Shown here one piece after another: positions 1 through 6,210 of a stretch of DNA of 7,460 nt (position 1 is its first letter; each line of letters opens with the position of its first letter). The notes under the pieces were generated by a model. It did not search any database and had not been told where the DNA came from. It saw nothing but the letters and a program-made list of their open reading frames with translations. The DNA comes from Bacillota bacterium (lineage in GTDB: Bacteria > Bacillota > DSM-12270 > Thermacetogeniales > Thermacetogeniaceae). Made by a program: the position numbers and the translations under genes. The stretch covers positions 1 through 7,460 of the forward strand of contig DAOURU010000046.1 in assembly GCA_030627585.1 (NCBI GenBank), read 5' to 3'.

Positions 1-463
1 CTACCAGATCGAAACTGATAACATCCAGATAGATCTCGACCTGGATCCAAAAATCCCTTCCATTTCAGGAAACGCCCGCCAGCTGGAGCAGGTAATAGTA
101 AACCTCCTCCTCAATGCCAAGCAGGCCTTCGAGGGGACCGAAAAGAGGCGGCGGCGGCGCCTGATCGGGGTGAAAACGGGGTGCGATCCGGAACGAAATC
201 AGGTTTTTATTAAGATCTCCGACACGGGCAAGGGAATTCCGCGGGAAAACTTGACCCAAATTTTTGATCCCTTCTTTACAAGCAAAGGAGGGGGGAAAGG
301 AACGGGGCTTGGACTCTCCGTCAGCCTGGGCATCGTCCAGGCGCACGGCGGAACCATCAGCGTAGCAAGCGAACCCGGGAAGGGGAGCACCTTTAGCCTT
401 TACCTTCCTCCTTACCAGAACAGTGAAAAGGAAGAGGTTGGCAGGGAGGCAAAGGAGTCCTGA
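1..463 (+). CDS. Sensor histidine kinase, C-terminal HATPase domain (5' truncated by window edge)
   Basis: This is the last 153 codons of a sensor kinase that runs in from the left edge, in the frame whose first complete codon starts at base 2. What remains is the ATP-binding HATPase_c domain: N box NLLLNAKQA (visible residues 34-42), G1/D box DTGKGIP (74-80), F box FDPFF (88-92) and G2 box GTGLGLS (100-106). These are the standard nucleotide-binding and lid motifs of HisKA-type kinases of the NtrB/AtoS/HydH kind. The dimerisation/phospho-histidine domain and any sensor or membrane segments lie outside the window, so the signal cannot be read. The tail after residue 137 (PYQNSEKEEVGREAKES) is charged and looks unstructured. 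The stop lies 46 bases before the response regulator, which fits cotranscription and a cognate pair. The arginine run at 49-53 lies in the variable region between the N and G1 boxes. The family call is firm; the identity of the system is not known. Confidence 0.93.
   Translation, partial: YQIETDNIQIDLDLDPKIPSISGNARQLEQVIVNLLLNAKQAFEGTEKRRRRRLIGVKTGCDPERNQVFIKISDTGKGIPRENLTQIFDPFFTSKGGGKGTGLGLSVSLGIVQAHGGTISVASEPGKGSTFSLYLPPYQNSEKEEVGREAKES
403..422 (+). repeat. 20-bp exact repeat, copy 1 (end of kinase gene)
   Basis: CCTTCCTCCTTACCAGAACA, encoding the LPPYQN end of the kinase domain, is identical to 5481-5500 in the same orientation. The match stops sharply on both sides. Confidence 0.8.
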
Positions 464-509
464 ACACTTTCTCAGGAAGGAACCTGATTATCTGACAGGG
501 GGGCGAAAA

Positions 510-1979
510 ATGCAGGCAAAAGTTTTAGTAGTAGACGACGAGTTGGAAATGTGCAACTTTTTCAAGTTTTTTCTCGAGGCCAAAGTGGAAGAGGTCGTCG
601 TTGCTCAGAACGGGCGGGAGGCCAGGGAGGCCTTTCAGAAACCCTTTCACCTCGTCCTCTTAGATCTAAAATTGCCTGACACCGACGGCCTGACCCTGCT
701 GCGGGAAATAAAGGAGCAGCATCCCATGTGTGAAGTCCTGGTCATGACAGGCTACGCGACAGTAAAGTCGGCGGTCGAAGCAATCCAACTGGGAGCCTTT
801 GACTATCTGGAAAAGCCTTTTGACGATCTGGACGCCCTTGAGGCTGTAATCGACCGCGCCCTCGCCCGGGCGCTGACTCAAGGAGAACCGCTTGAGGAGG
901 ATCTCAGCAAGCGAAAAGAGGTTTTAGAGAAAATTGGCCTCGTGGCAGGAAGAAGCGAAAAAATGCAGCACCTTCTGGTAATCGCGGAAAAACTGGCCCA
1001 AAAAAACATTACCCTTCTCATTCGGGGGGAAACAGGGACAGGCAAAGAACTCCTGGCGCGTTACATCCACGCCGTGAGCCCCCGTGCCGGGCAGCCCTTC
1101 CTTGCCGTCAACTGCGGGGCCTTGCCGGAAAGTCTCCTGGAAAGCGAATTGTTCGGCCACGAAAAAGGAGCCTTCACCGGCGCCGCCGGACAGCACAAAG
1201 GGATCTTCGAACTTGCTCACCATGGGACGCTTTTTCTTGATGAGATCGGGGAAGCGAGCCCGGCGATCCAGGTGAAATTGCTGCGGGTGCTGGAAACCGG
1301 AGAAATTCTGCGCGTCGGAGGAGAAAAACCGATCCGCGTCAATACCAGGGTGATCGCAGCAACAAATGCGCCCCTGGAAGAGCTGGTAGAACAGAAGAGG
1401 TTTCGGGAGGACCTCTTCTACAGGCTGGATGTGGTAACTTTAACCCTTCCCCCGCTCCGGGACAGGCGCGAGGACATCAGCCTGCTTGCGGAGCACTTTC
1501 TGGGGCAGCACTACCAGCAGGAAGAGGCTCCCCGCCTGAGCCCTGAAGTAATCGGGGCGCTCACAAGCTACGAGTGGCCGGGAAACATCCGGGAGCTCGC
1601 CAATGTCATGGCCCAGGTTACGGCGATCTGCGACAGGCCTGTAGTATTAAGAGAGCACCTGCCCGCCAAGATTTTGAAGGGCATTTCGGAAGACATGAAA
1701 AAAAATTCTGGGGCCCCGGCGGGAACTCTCAGGGTCGAGCAGCAGTGGCTTGCCGAAATCGCGGCAAACCTTGAGAATTTTGCAGAGCAGGTGGATTTTA
1801 CGGCGGGGTTCGAACTTCCCTATTTCCTGGAAGAACTAAAGAAAGCCGTCGCGCGGAGTACGCGGCATCTCATCAAGCGCGCCCTCAAAGAAGCGGGGGG
1901 GAGCTACCCCCGGGCGGCGGAGTGGTTCCGGACAACCCCCCGCGTGCTCCGCTACCTTAACAAGGAAAAGCGCTGCTAA
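510..1979 (+). CDS. NtrC-family sigma-54-dependent response regulator
   Basis: A 489-residue enhancer-binding activator that would open sigma-54 promoters once phosphorylated. The receiver domain (about 1-118) has acidic D9/D10, phosphoacceptor D52 (in LLDLKLP), T80 and K102. The AAA+ domain (about 145-385) has Walker A GETGTGKE (173-180), the sigma-54 contact loop GAFTGA intact at 220-225, Walker B LFLDE (241-245), arginine-finger region FREDLFYRLDV (298-308) and WPGNIREL (356-363). A Fis-like helix-turn-helix closes the protein at about 455-486, starting ALKEAGGSYPRAAEWF; its recognition helix departs from the usual AAxxLGIsrrTLyRKL pattern. The linker between the AAA+ core and the HTH (about 390-450) is rather long. 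I choose the ATG at 510 because an AGGGGGG site lies about 6 bases upstream and the receiver begins at once (MQAKVLVVDDE). An in-frame GTG at 423 would overlap the kinase and add 29 residues foreign to the family. The alcohol dehydrogenase follows after 35 bases. Target genes are not shown directly; the sigma-54-type promoter before fhs is a candidate. Confidence 0.96.
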   Translation: MQAKVLVVDDELEMCNFFKFFLEAKVEEVVVAQNGREAREAFQKPFHLVLLDLKLPDTDGLTLLREIKEQHPMCEVLVMTGYATVKSAVEAIQLGAFDYLEKPFDDLDALEAVIDRALARALTQGEPLEEDLSKRKEVLEKIGLVAGRSEKMQHLLVIAEKLAQKNITLLIRGETGTGKELLARYIHAVSPRAGQPFLAVNCGALPESLLESELFGHEKGAFTGAAGQHKGIFELAHHGTLFLDEIGEASPAIQVKLLRVLETGEILRVGGEKPIRVNTRVIAATNAPLEELVEQKRFREDLFYRLDVVTLTLPPLRDRREDISLLAEHFLGQHYQQEEAPRLSPEVIGALTSYEWPGNIRELANVMAQVTAICDRPVVLREHLPAKILKGISEDMKKNSGAPAGTLRVEQQWLAEIAANLENFAEQVDFTAGFELPYFLEELKKAVARSTRHLIKRALKEAGGSYPRAAEWFRTTPRVLRYLNKEKRC

Positions 1980-2014
1980 AAAATAACCTCTCTGGGAGAT
2001 CTGGAGGTAATCAG

Positions 2015-3163
2015 ATGCAAATATTTAAATTTATGGTTCCAGAAATTATTTTCGGGAAAGGAACGCTCCGGCTCATCGGAGAAAGCACCCGCCGGTTGGG
2101 GGCAACAAAGGTTTTTCTTGTCAGCGACGAAGGCGTTGCCCGGGCAGGCTGGATTGATCAGGCAGTCCAGCACTTAAAAGACGTAGGCCTCGAATATCAG
2201 GTTTGGACCGAACCCACGCCCAACCCCAAGGACAACGAAGTGGAGCGCGGCAAAGAGCTTTACCTGGAGGGCGGGTGCGACGCCATTATCGGTTTAGGGG
2301 GCGGGAGCGCCATCGATGCAGCAAAGGCGGTAGCAATCCTGGCGACAAATGGAGGCAAGATTCAAGACTACGAAGGAGTGGATAAAATTGAAAAACCCCT
2401 CCCTCCCCTGATCTGCGTCGCAACAACCGCAGGGGCAGGAGGAGAAGTAACACAGTTTACCATCGTTGTCGACAGCAAAAGAAGGGTGAAGATGACGATT
2501 GGCTCGAAATCACTTGTCCCTGATATCGCGATCATCGACCCCTTGCTCTTGAGCACGATCGATGCCGTCCTCACTGCAAATACAGGCATGGATGCCCTCA
2601 CCCACGCCATTGAGGCTTACGTTTCAGTGGCCGCCACGCCGATTACAGACGTTCTGGCATACCGCGCCATCCAGATGATCAGTTCTTCCCTCAGGGCTTC
2701 GGTAGCTTCCCGCACCAACATGGAAGCCAAGATCGCAATGGCAATGGCAAGTCTCCTGGCAGGGATTGCAATGTCAAACGCCATTTTGGGTGCTGTTCAT
2801 GCGATGGCCCACCCGCTGGGAGGGCTTTTGAATCTCCCGCACGGGGAAGCAAACGCCATTCTTCTGCCCCACGTGATGCGCTTTAACCTGATCGCCTGTA
2901 CGGAACGCTACGCCGAAATTGCACAGGCAATGGGAGAGAAAGTCGAAGGGCTGAACACACGGGAAGCAGCGGAAAAAGCGATCGAAGCGGTGGAGCACCT
3001 TTGCAGCGATATCGGTGCTAAACGGCACCTTTCGGAAATCGGCCTGCAGGAAGAGCATATTTGGGAGTTGAGCCAGGCCGCGGCCGAGGATGTCTCCCTG
3101 ATTACGAATCCGCGGGATGCTACGGTGGAGCAGATTGCAGAGATCTACCGCGCAGCGCTCTGA
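2015..3163 (+). CDS. Iron-containing alcohol dehydrogenase (Fe-ADH, group III)
   Basis: A 382-residue cytoplasmic NAD(P)-dependent dehydrogenase of the Fe-ADH family, the usual full length. Such enzymes interconvert primary alcohols or diols with aldehydes. The N-terminal Rossmann-like half carries GGGSAIDAAKA (95-105) and the helical C-terminal half carries the metal site. By comparison with lactaldehyde reductase FucO, the metal ligands are D193 and H197 (in GMDALTHAIEAY), H262 (VHAMAH) and H276 (LPHGEAN), with the neighbouring catalytic-site H266. All are present, so the enzyme looks active. D38 (in VSDEG) corresponds to the FucO aspartate that favours NAD over NADP, as I recall, so NAD(H) use is likely. 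The ATG is supported by TGGAGGT at 2002-2008, six bases upstream. It lies 35 bases after the response regulator with no terminator between, so it is probably read from the same transcript, and it ends at the 3230 hairpin. The substrate (ethanol, butanol, propanediol or another) cannot be decided from sequence. Confidence 0.95.
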   Translation: MQIFKFMVPEIIFGKGTLRLIGESTRRLGATKVFLVSDEGVARAGWIDQAVQHLKDVGLEYQVWTEPTPNPKDNEVERGKELYLEGGCDAIIGLGGGSAIDAAKAVAILATNGGKIQDYEGVDKIEKPLPPLICVATTAGAGGEVTQFTIVVDSKRRVKMTIGSKSLVPDIAIIDPLLLSTIDAVLTANTGMDALTHAIEAYVSVAATPITDVLAYRAIQMISSSLRASVASRTNMEAKIAMAMASLLAGIAMSNAILGAVHAMAHPLGGLLNLPHGEANAILLPHVMRFNLIACTERYAEIAQAMGEKVEGLNTREAAEKAIEAVEHLCSDIGAKRHLSEIGLQEEHIWELSQAAAEDVSLITNPRDATVEQIAEIYRAAL

Positions 3164-3229
3164 TTCGTGCCTGCCCGGTTCCCCTCTTAACTACCCCAAA
3201 TCTTTGATGGTTTTAATCTGGATAAGGTG

Positions 3230-3257
3230 AACCAGGTTGTAAAAGCCTGGTTTTTTT
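3230..3257 (+). terminator. Intrinsic terminator after the kinase-regulator-dehydrogenase operon
   Basis: A 7-bp stem AACCAGG / CCTGGTT (3230-3236 with 3246-3252) and a 9-base loop, running into seven T (3251-3257). It lies 66 bases after the dehydrogenase stop. It separates that operon from the fhs promoter just downstream, so fhs is probably transcribed independently. Confidence 0.8.
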
Positions 3258-3272
3258 AATTAATTTCAGTTT

Positions 3273-3290
3273 CCGGCACGCTATTTGCAT
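3273..3290 (+). promoter_or_regulatory. Sigma-54 (-24/-12) promoter upstream of fhs
   Basis: The sequence CCGGCACGCTATTTGCAT matches the sigma-54 consensus YTGGCACG-N4-TTGCW with one clear mismatch (C instead of T before GG). The invariant GG (3275-3276) and GC (3287-3288) are separated by exactly 10 bases, as required. The predicted start is near 3300, giving a leader of about 210 bases to the fhs ATG. I see no good sigma-A promoter in the same interval. A sigma-54 activator gene 1.3 kb upstream supports the call. Caveat: the TCCGGCAC core recurs at 5448 beside another repeat cluster, so it could instead belong to a repeated element. Confidence 0.68.
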
Positions 3291-3333
3291 GTTAAATTTT
3301 TCACAAAAGCTATGTTAAATTTTTCACAAAGCT
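3289..3333 (+). repeat. Tandem pair of Rex-operator-like sequences
   Basis: Two adjacent copies (3289-3311 and 3312-3333) share TGTTAAATTTTTCACAAA and differ only by one A before the final GCT. Each contains the imperfect palindrome TGTTAAATTTTTCACA (12 of 16 positions symmetric), close to the Rex box pattern TTGTkAAnnnnTTmACAA known from Firmicutes. The 23-base spacing places both copies on nearly the same helix face. They begin within the -12 element and run to about +33 of the predicted start, so a bound protein would block RNA polymerase or its escape. The Rex assignment is inference from motif resemblance; another regulator, or a transposon-end repeat, is possible. Confidence 0.55.
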
Positions 3334-3376
3334 CGTACCAGCATACTCTGAACCTGAATTCAACCCAAAATCGAAG

Positions 3377-3407
3377 CTGAAATTTTTCCAAAAAGGGGGT
3401 ATTTCAG
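3377..3407 (+). promoter_or_regulatory. Inverted repeat / possible hairpin in the fhs leader
   Basis: CTGAAAT (3377-3383) and ATTTCAG (3401-3407) are perfect inverse complements. An inner pairing of TTTCC with GGGGG (using G-T pairs) closes an A5 loop. There is no T run after it, so it is not a terminator. It could be an operator or an RNA leader structure. It does not match the tetrahydrofolate riboswitch pattern I know. Function unknown. Confidence 0.35.
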
Positions 3408-3455
3408 AGGGAAGTTTTCAAAGGATAAGGGGCCGGGGTTTTAGTGCGTAAGGTT

Positions 3456-3481
3456 AATTGAAAATCCAAATTGAAAATTCA
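3456..3481 (+). repeat. 13-bp tandem repeat just upstream of fhs
   Basis: Two head-to-tail copies of AATTGAAAATYCA (3456-3468 and 3469-3481) differ at one base, followed by a decayed third start (AATGAAATTT). The stretch is AT-rich and sits 15-57 bases before the fhs ribosome site and start. It may keep the translation start unstructured or be a simple slippage repeat. It contains weak in-frame start codons (TTG 3471, ATG 3483) without ribosome sites. Confidence 0.5.
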
Positions 3482-3512
3482 AATGAAATTTAAACAAGGG
3501 GGATGCAAAGTA

Positions 3513-5273
3513 ATGGCTTGGGATCCAACGAAAATGGCGGACTGGCAGATTGCCGGGGAAGCGGAAAAAACCATGCCCACTGCCGAGGAATGGAAGGAGA
3601 GGCTGGGGCTTGAGAAAGACGAAATCATTCCCTTTGGCAGAACGCCGAGGCTTGATTTCCTCAAGATCATGAACCGCCTCCAGGATAAGCCTGACGGGAA
3701 ATACGTTGAAGTCACGGCGATCACCCCTACCCCGCTGGGAGAAGGCAAAACAACCACGACGATGGGGATTCTCGAAGGGCTGGGCAAGAGAGGAAAAAAC
3801 GTGGGCGGTGCAATTCGCCAACCTTCCGGCGGGCCCACAATGAATATCAAGGGTACGGCAGCCGGGGGAGGAAATGCCCTGCTCATCCCGATGACCGAAT
3901 TTTCGCTCGGTCTGACAGGCGATATTAACGACATCACAAACGCCCATAACCTGGCAATGGTCGCCCTCAATGCCCGGATGCAGCACGAGGCAAATTATGA
4001 TGATGAAGAACTTGCAAAGCGAAACTTGAAGCGGCTGAACATCGACCCCAAGAACGTAGAAATGCGCTGGGCAATCGACTTTGCCGCCCAGGGGCTGCGC
4101 AATATCATCATGGGCCTCGGCGGCAAAATGGATGGATTCATGATGCCATCCGGATTCCAGATTACGGTGAGTTCAGAACTGATGGCGATTCTTTCCATTG
4201 CCCGCGACCTGAAAGACCTCAGGGAGCGTCTCGCCCAGATCACCGTTGCTTATGACAAGAAGGGGAATCCAATCACAACTGCGGATCTGGAAGTTGCCGG
4301 CGCAATGACCGCCTGGATGCGCAATACCATCAATCCGACCCTGTGCTGCACAGTTGAGCACCAGCCATGCATGGTCCACGCAGGGCCGTTCGCCAACATT
4401 GCTGTTGGTCAATCCTCCATCATTGCCGACCGCATCGGCTTGAAGATGTTTGACTACCATGTAACCGAGAGCGGATTTGCTGCCGATATCGGTTTTGAGA
4501 AATTCTGGAACGTGAAGTGCCGGCTAAGCGGCCTTGTCCCCAACGTATCCGTCCTGGTAGCCACGATCAGGGCGCTGAAGATGCACGGCGGCGGCCCGAC
4601 CGTTGTCCCGGGACGCCCGATTCCGGAAGAGTACAAAACCGAAAACCTCGCGCTTGTAGAAAAGGGCATGGAAAACCTGCTGCATCTGATCAACGTTGTA
4701 AAAAAGTCTGGAATTTCACCGGTGGTTTGCATCAACAGTTTCGCAACAGACACGAAAGAAGAAATCGCCCTTGTACGCAGGCTCGTCGAGCAAGCGGGAG
4801 CCCGCTGCGCGGTTTCCGAACACTGGCTCAAGGGCGGAGAGGGCGCCCTCGAATTAGCCGACGCCGTGCTTGATGCCTGCAGCGATGAAGCTGACTTCAA
4901 GTACCTCTACCCGCTTGAGATGCCGCTCCGGGAGCGTGTGGAAACAATTGCGAAGGAGGTCTACGGAGCAGACGGTGTCTCCTGGACGCCGGAAGCCGAG
5001 GCCAAAGCCAAAAAATTTGAATCCGATCCCGCTTTCCGGGATTACATGACCATGATGGTGAAAACCCACCTCAGCCTGACCCATGATCCAACCCTCAAAG
5101 GAGTGCCTAAAGGCTGGGTTCTTCCCGTCCGGGATATCCTGATCTTCTCGGGTGCGAAGTTCCTCTGCCCGATGACCGGAGCGATCAGCCTGATGCCCGG
5201 CACCGGCTCTGATCCGGCTTACAGGAGAGTTGACGTTGACGTGGAGACCGGCGCCGTGAAGGGTCTCTTCTAA
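3513..5273 (+). CDS. fhs: Formate-tetrahydrofolate ligase (FTHFS), divergent 586-residue form
   Basis: This enzyme joins formate to tetrahydrofolate with ATP, giving 10-formyl-THF. The step belongs to the methyl branch of the Wood-Ljungdahl pathway and is reversible in acetate oxidisers. Visible motifs are the P-loop [11 protein letters not shown] (71-81), [12 protein letters not shown] (349-360), and F410 (INSFATD) with W438 ([10 protein letters not shown]), which correspond to the Moorella residues that sandwich the folate. The protein is about 27 residues longer than the classical 559-residue enzyme, with insertions near 158-172 and 361-373. The classical REPSLGP and IKGGAAGGGY segments read RQPSGGP (102-108) and [10 protein letters not shown] (112-121). 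From memory these are shared with FTHFS of sulfate reducers and syntrophs, so this looks like a clade variant and not decay. The ATG at 3513 has AAGGGGGA at 3496-3503; in-frame TTG 3471 and ATG 3483 lack such a site. It is monocistronic: a sigma-54-like promoter lies upstream and hairpins downstream. Confidence 0.95.
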   Translation: MAWDPTKMADWQIAGEAEKTMPTAEEWKERLGLEKDEIIPFGRTPRLDFLKIMNRLQDKPDGKYVEVTAITPTPLGEGKTTTTMGILEGLGKRGKNVGGAIRQPSGGPTMNIKGTAAGGGNALLIPMTEFSLGLTGDINDITNAHNLAMVALNARMQHEANYDDEELAKRNLKRLNIDPKNVEMRWAIDFAAQGLRNIIMGLGGKMDGFMMPSGFQITVSSELMAILSIARDLKDLRERLAQITVAYDKKGNPITTADLEVAGAMTAWMRNTINPTLCCTVEHQPCMVHAGPFANIAVGQSSIIADRIGLKMFDYHVTESGFAADIGFEKFWNVKCRLSGLVPNVSVLVATIRALKMHGGGPTVVPGRPIPEEYKTENLALVEKGMENLLHLINVVKKSGISPVVCINSFATDTKEEIALVRRLVEQAGARCAVSEHWLKGGEGALELADAVLDACSDEADFKYLYPLEMPLRERVETIAKEVYGADGVSWTPEAEAKAKKFESDPAFRDYMTMMVKTHLSLTHDPTLKGVPKGWVLPVRDILIFSGAKFLCPMTGAISLMPGTGSDPAYRRVDVDVETGAVKGLF

Positions 5274-5285
5274 ACCTCGTTATTA

Positions 5286-5320
5286 AAAAGAGGGAGGCAC
5301 GGCCCCGCCTCCCTTTTTTA
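5286..5320 (+). terminator. Intrinsic terminator of fhs, bidirectional type
   Basis: Stem GGGAGGC / GCCTCCC (5292-5298 with 5307-5313) with loop ACGGCCCC, flanked by an A run before and a T6 run after, so the stem can extend by A-T and G-T pairs. It starts about 18 bases after the fhs stop. The A run on the left gives a T run on the other strand, so it can also stop read-through from the convergent transporter gene. Confidence 0.88.
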
Positions 5321-5356
5321 TTGAAAAGGTAATTCTAAGATAGATCTGCGTTTTTT

Positions 5357-5393
5357 AAATCAGGGAGGCTCCAACACCCTCCCTGATTTTATT
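5357..5393 (+). terminator. Second hairpin downstream of fhs
   Basis: A perfect 12-bp stem (5357-5368 with 5378-5389, core TCAGGGAGG / CCTCCCTGA) with a 9-base loop, followed by TTTTATT. It shares the GGGAGG core with the hairpin 65 bases earlier, so it may be a copied back-up terminator. The T tract is short, so termination strength is uncertain. It lies between convergent genes and could act on either transcript as a stabilising 3' end. Confidence 0.6.
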
Positions 5394-5406
5394 AACTTTA
5401 ACATCT

Positions 5407-5443
5407 TTTCGGAAGAAATTACGTACTTTCGGAAGAAATTACG
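5407..5443. repeat. Two 17-bp direct repeats with 20-bp period, next to a TCCGGCAC core
   Basis: TTTCGGAAGAAATTACG occurs exactly twice, at 5407-5423 and 5427-5443. At 5448 follows TCCGGCACTATATTTTTT, which matches the fhs promoter core TCCGGCAC-NN-TATTT but lacks the -12 GC. Read on the minus strand, the unit GTAATTTCTTCCGAAAG resembles the fhs-upstream unit GTTAAATTTTTCACAAAAG with one gap (14 of 18 aligned positions). Paired AT-rich repeats of about 20 bp next to a shared core are typical of IS21-family ends, but they could also be activator binding sites. No transposase is visible. Confidence 0.6.
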
Positions 5444-5464
5444 AAACTCCGGCACTATATTTTT

Positions 5465-6181
5465 TCAATGTTTTTTCCTGCCTTCCTCCTTACCAGAACA
5501 CCTCTCCAAATCCTTCAAAGAAACCGCAAAAGGATTAAAGTTGGTCCCTACATCAAAGTAGTCCTCCTGCTCCACCCTTTTCAGCCAGTTAACAATTCCA
5601 TAGGTAACAGGTGTCGCCGCAATCTCGTAAAGTGTCTTGAATACGTAATTACTGCCGGTCATCACGACCAGTGCAGGGAACGGGATGATCCCCGTAAAGG
5701 CAATTGCAACGAAGAGAACCGAATCGATAAATTCCCCGACCAGGGTAGAACCGATGGTCCGCGTCCAGAGCCACCGGCCGCCTGTCAGGATTTTCATTCT
5801 TGCAAGCACGAACGAGTTGGTGAACTCCCCACTAAAATAAGCAATCAAACTGGCCAGGACAATGCGCGGGGTCTGCCCTAAAATCGCTGCGTAGTCCTTT
5901 TGGCGGTGCCAGTCAGGAGCCGGAGGCAGTTCCCCTACAAACCAGTAGACAAACGCCATAAAGATGCACGCGGCAAACCCGGACCAGATCGCAATTCTGC
6001 TCCGTTTGAAACCGTAGACCTCGGTCAACACATCACCAAAAATGTAAGCCAAAGGAAATAAGATAGTAGCGCCATCGAAGTAGAAGGGGCCCAGCTGCGT
6101 AACCTTAACCGCCACAGTGTTTGACACCAGCAGCACAACCACAAAAGCCACCATCACAAAAGGAAATAACCTGTACGGCAC
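5465..6181 (-). CDS. yhhQ: Queuosine precursor transporter (YhhQ / VUT / DUF165 family)
   Basis: A 238-residue inner-membrane protein, the normal family length, predicted to import queuosine precursors (preQ0/preQ1 or queuine) for tRNA modification. Six hydrophobic stretches are visible: about 5-25, 35-57, 63-84, 106-126, 143-165 and 171-200. Family signatures are YIFGDVLTEVYG (46-57), FSGEFTNSFVLARMK (116-130), TRTIGSTLVGEFIDS (140-154) and the C-terminal DVGTNFNPF (210-218). The start is GTG with an AGGA site about 5 bases upstream and a stronger AAGGAG slightly further; no other start exists in frame before an upstream stop, though M10 could be used. The basic tail (GKEEGRKKH) is encoded partly by a 20-bp sequence that also occurs at 403-422. 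It is transcribed alone from the promoter at 6251-6278 and converges on fhs, with the shared hairpins as its end. No queuosine biosynthesis gene is adjacent here. Confidence 0.92.
   Translation of the reverse strand: MPYRLFPFVMVAFVVVLLVSNTVAVKVTQLGPFYFDGATILFPLAYIFGDVLTEVYGFKRSRIAIWSGFAACIFMAFVYWFVGELPPAPDWHRQKDYAAILGQTPRIVLASLIAYFSGEFTNSFVLARMKILTGGRWLWTRTIGSTLVGEFIDSVLFVAIAFTGIIPFPALVVMTGSNYVFKTLYEIAATPVTYGIVNWLKRVEQEDYFDVGTNFNPFAVSLKDLERCSGKEEGRKKH
5481..5500 (+). repeat. 20-bp exact repeat, copy 2 (3' end of yhhQ)
   Basis: Identical to 403-422. Here it lies in the last codons of the minus-strand yhhQ, giving the tail around CSGKEEG. The flanks differ. It is pyrimidine-rich, so reduced complexity raises the chance level somewhat. 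Confidence 0.8.
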
Positions 6182-6193
6182 CTTTTTCCTGCT

Positions 6194-6210
6194 CCTTCCC
6201 GCAAAGAAGG
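6194..6210 (-). promoter_or_regulatory. Small hairpin that can mask the yhhQ ribosome site
   Basis: On the minus strand CCTTC pairs with GAAGG (loop TTTGCGG), and the 3' arm contains the upstream AAGGAG of yhhQ. An upstream GGGAAG offers a competing partner for the CCTTC arm. This could allow alternative structures in the roughly 62-base leader. It does not convincingly match the preQ1 riboswitch consensus because the A-rich tail is missing. Confidence 0.3.

Noticed and set aside
423..509. Upstream GTG start for the response regulator adding 29 residues
   Set aside because: It overlaps the kinase end, the added residues do not fit a receiver domain, and the ATG at 510 has a strong ribosome site at the right distance.
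3471..3512. Earlier TTG (3471) or ATG (3483) starts for fhs
   Set aside because: They lie in AT-rich tandem repeats without a ribosome site; the ATG at 3513 has AAGGGGGA nine bases upstream.
3300..3512. Tetrahydrofolate riboswitch upstream of fhs
   Set aside because: I could not find the conserved stems and loops of the known THF riboswitch; only a simple inverted repeat is visible.
5448..5466. Second sigma-54 promoter (TCCGGCACTATATTTTTT)
   Set aside because: The -12 GC is replaced by TT, and no plus-strand gene follows. Kept only as a shared core with the fhs promoter.
5468..5881. Plus-strand 137-codon open frame opposite yhhQ
   Set aside because: It is antisense to a clear transporter gene with family motifs, has no ribosome site and a composition unlike a protein.
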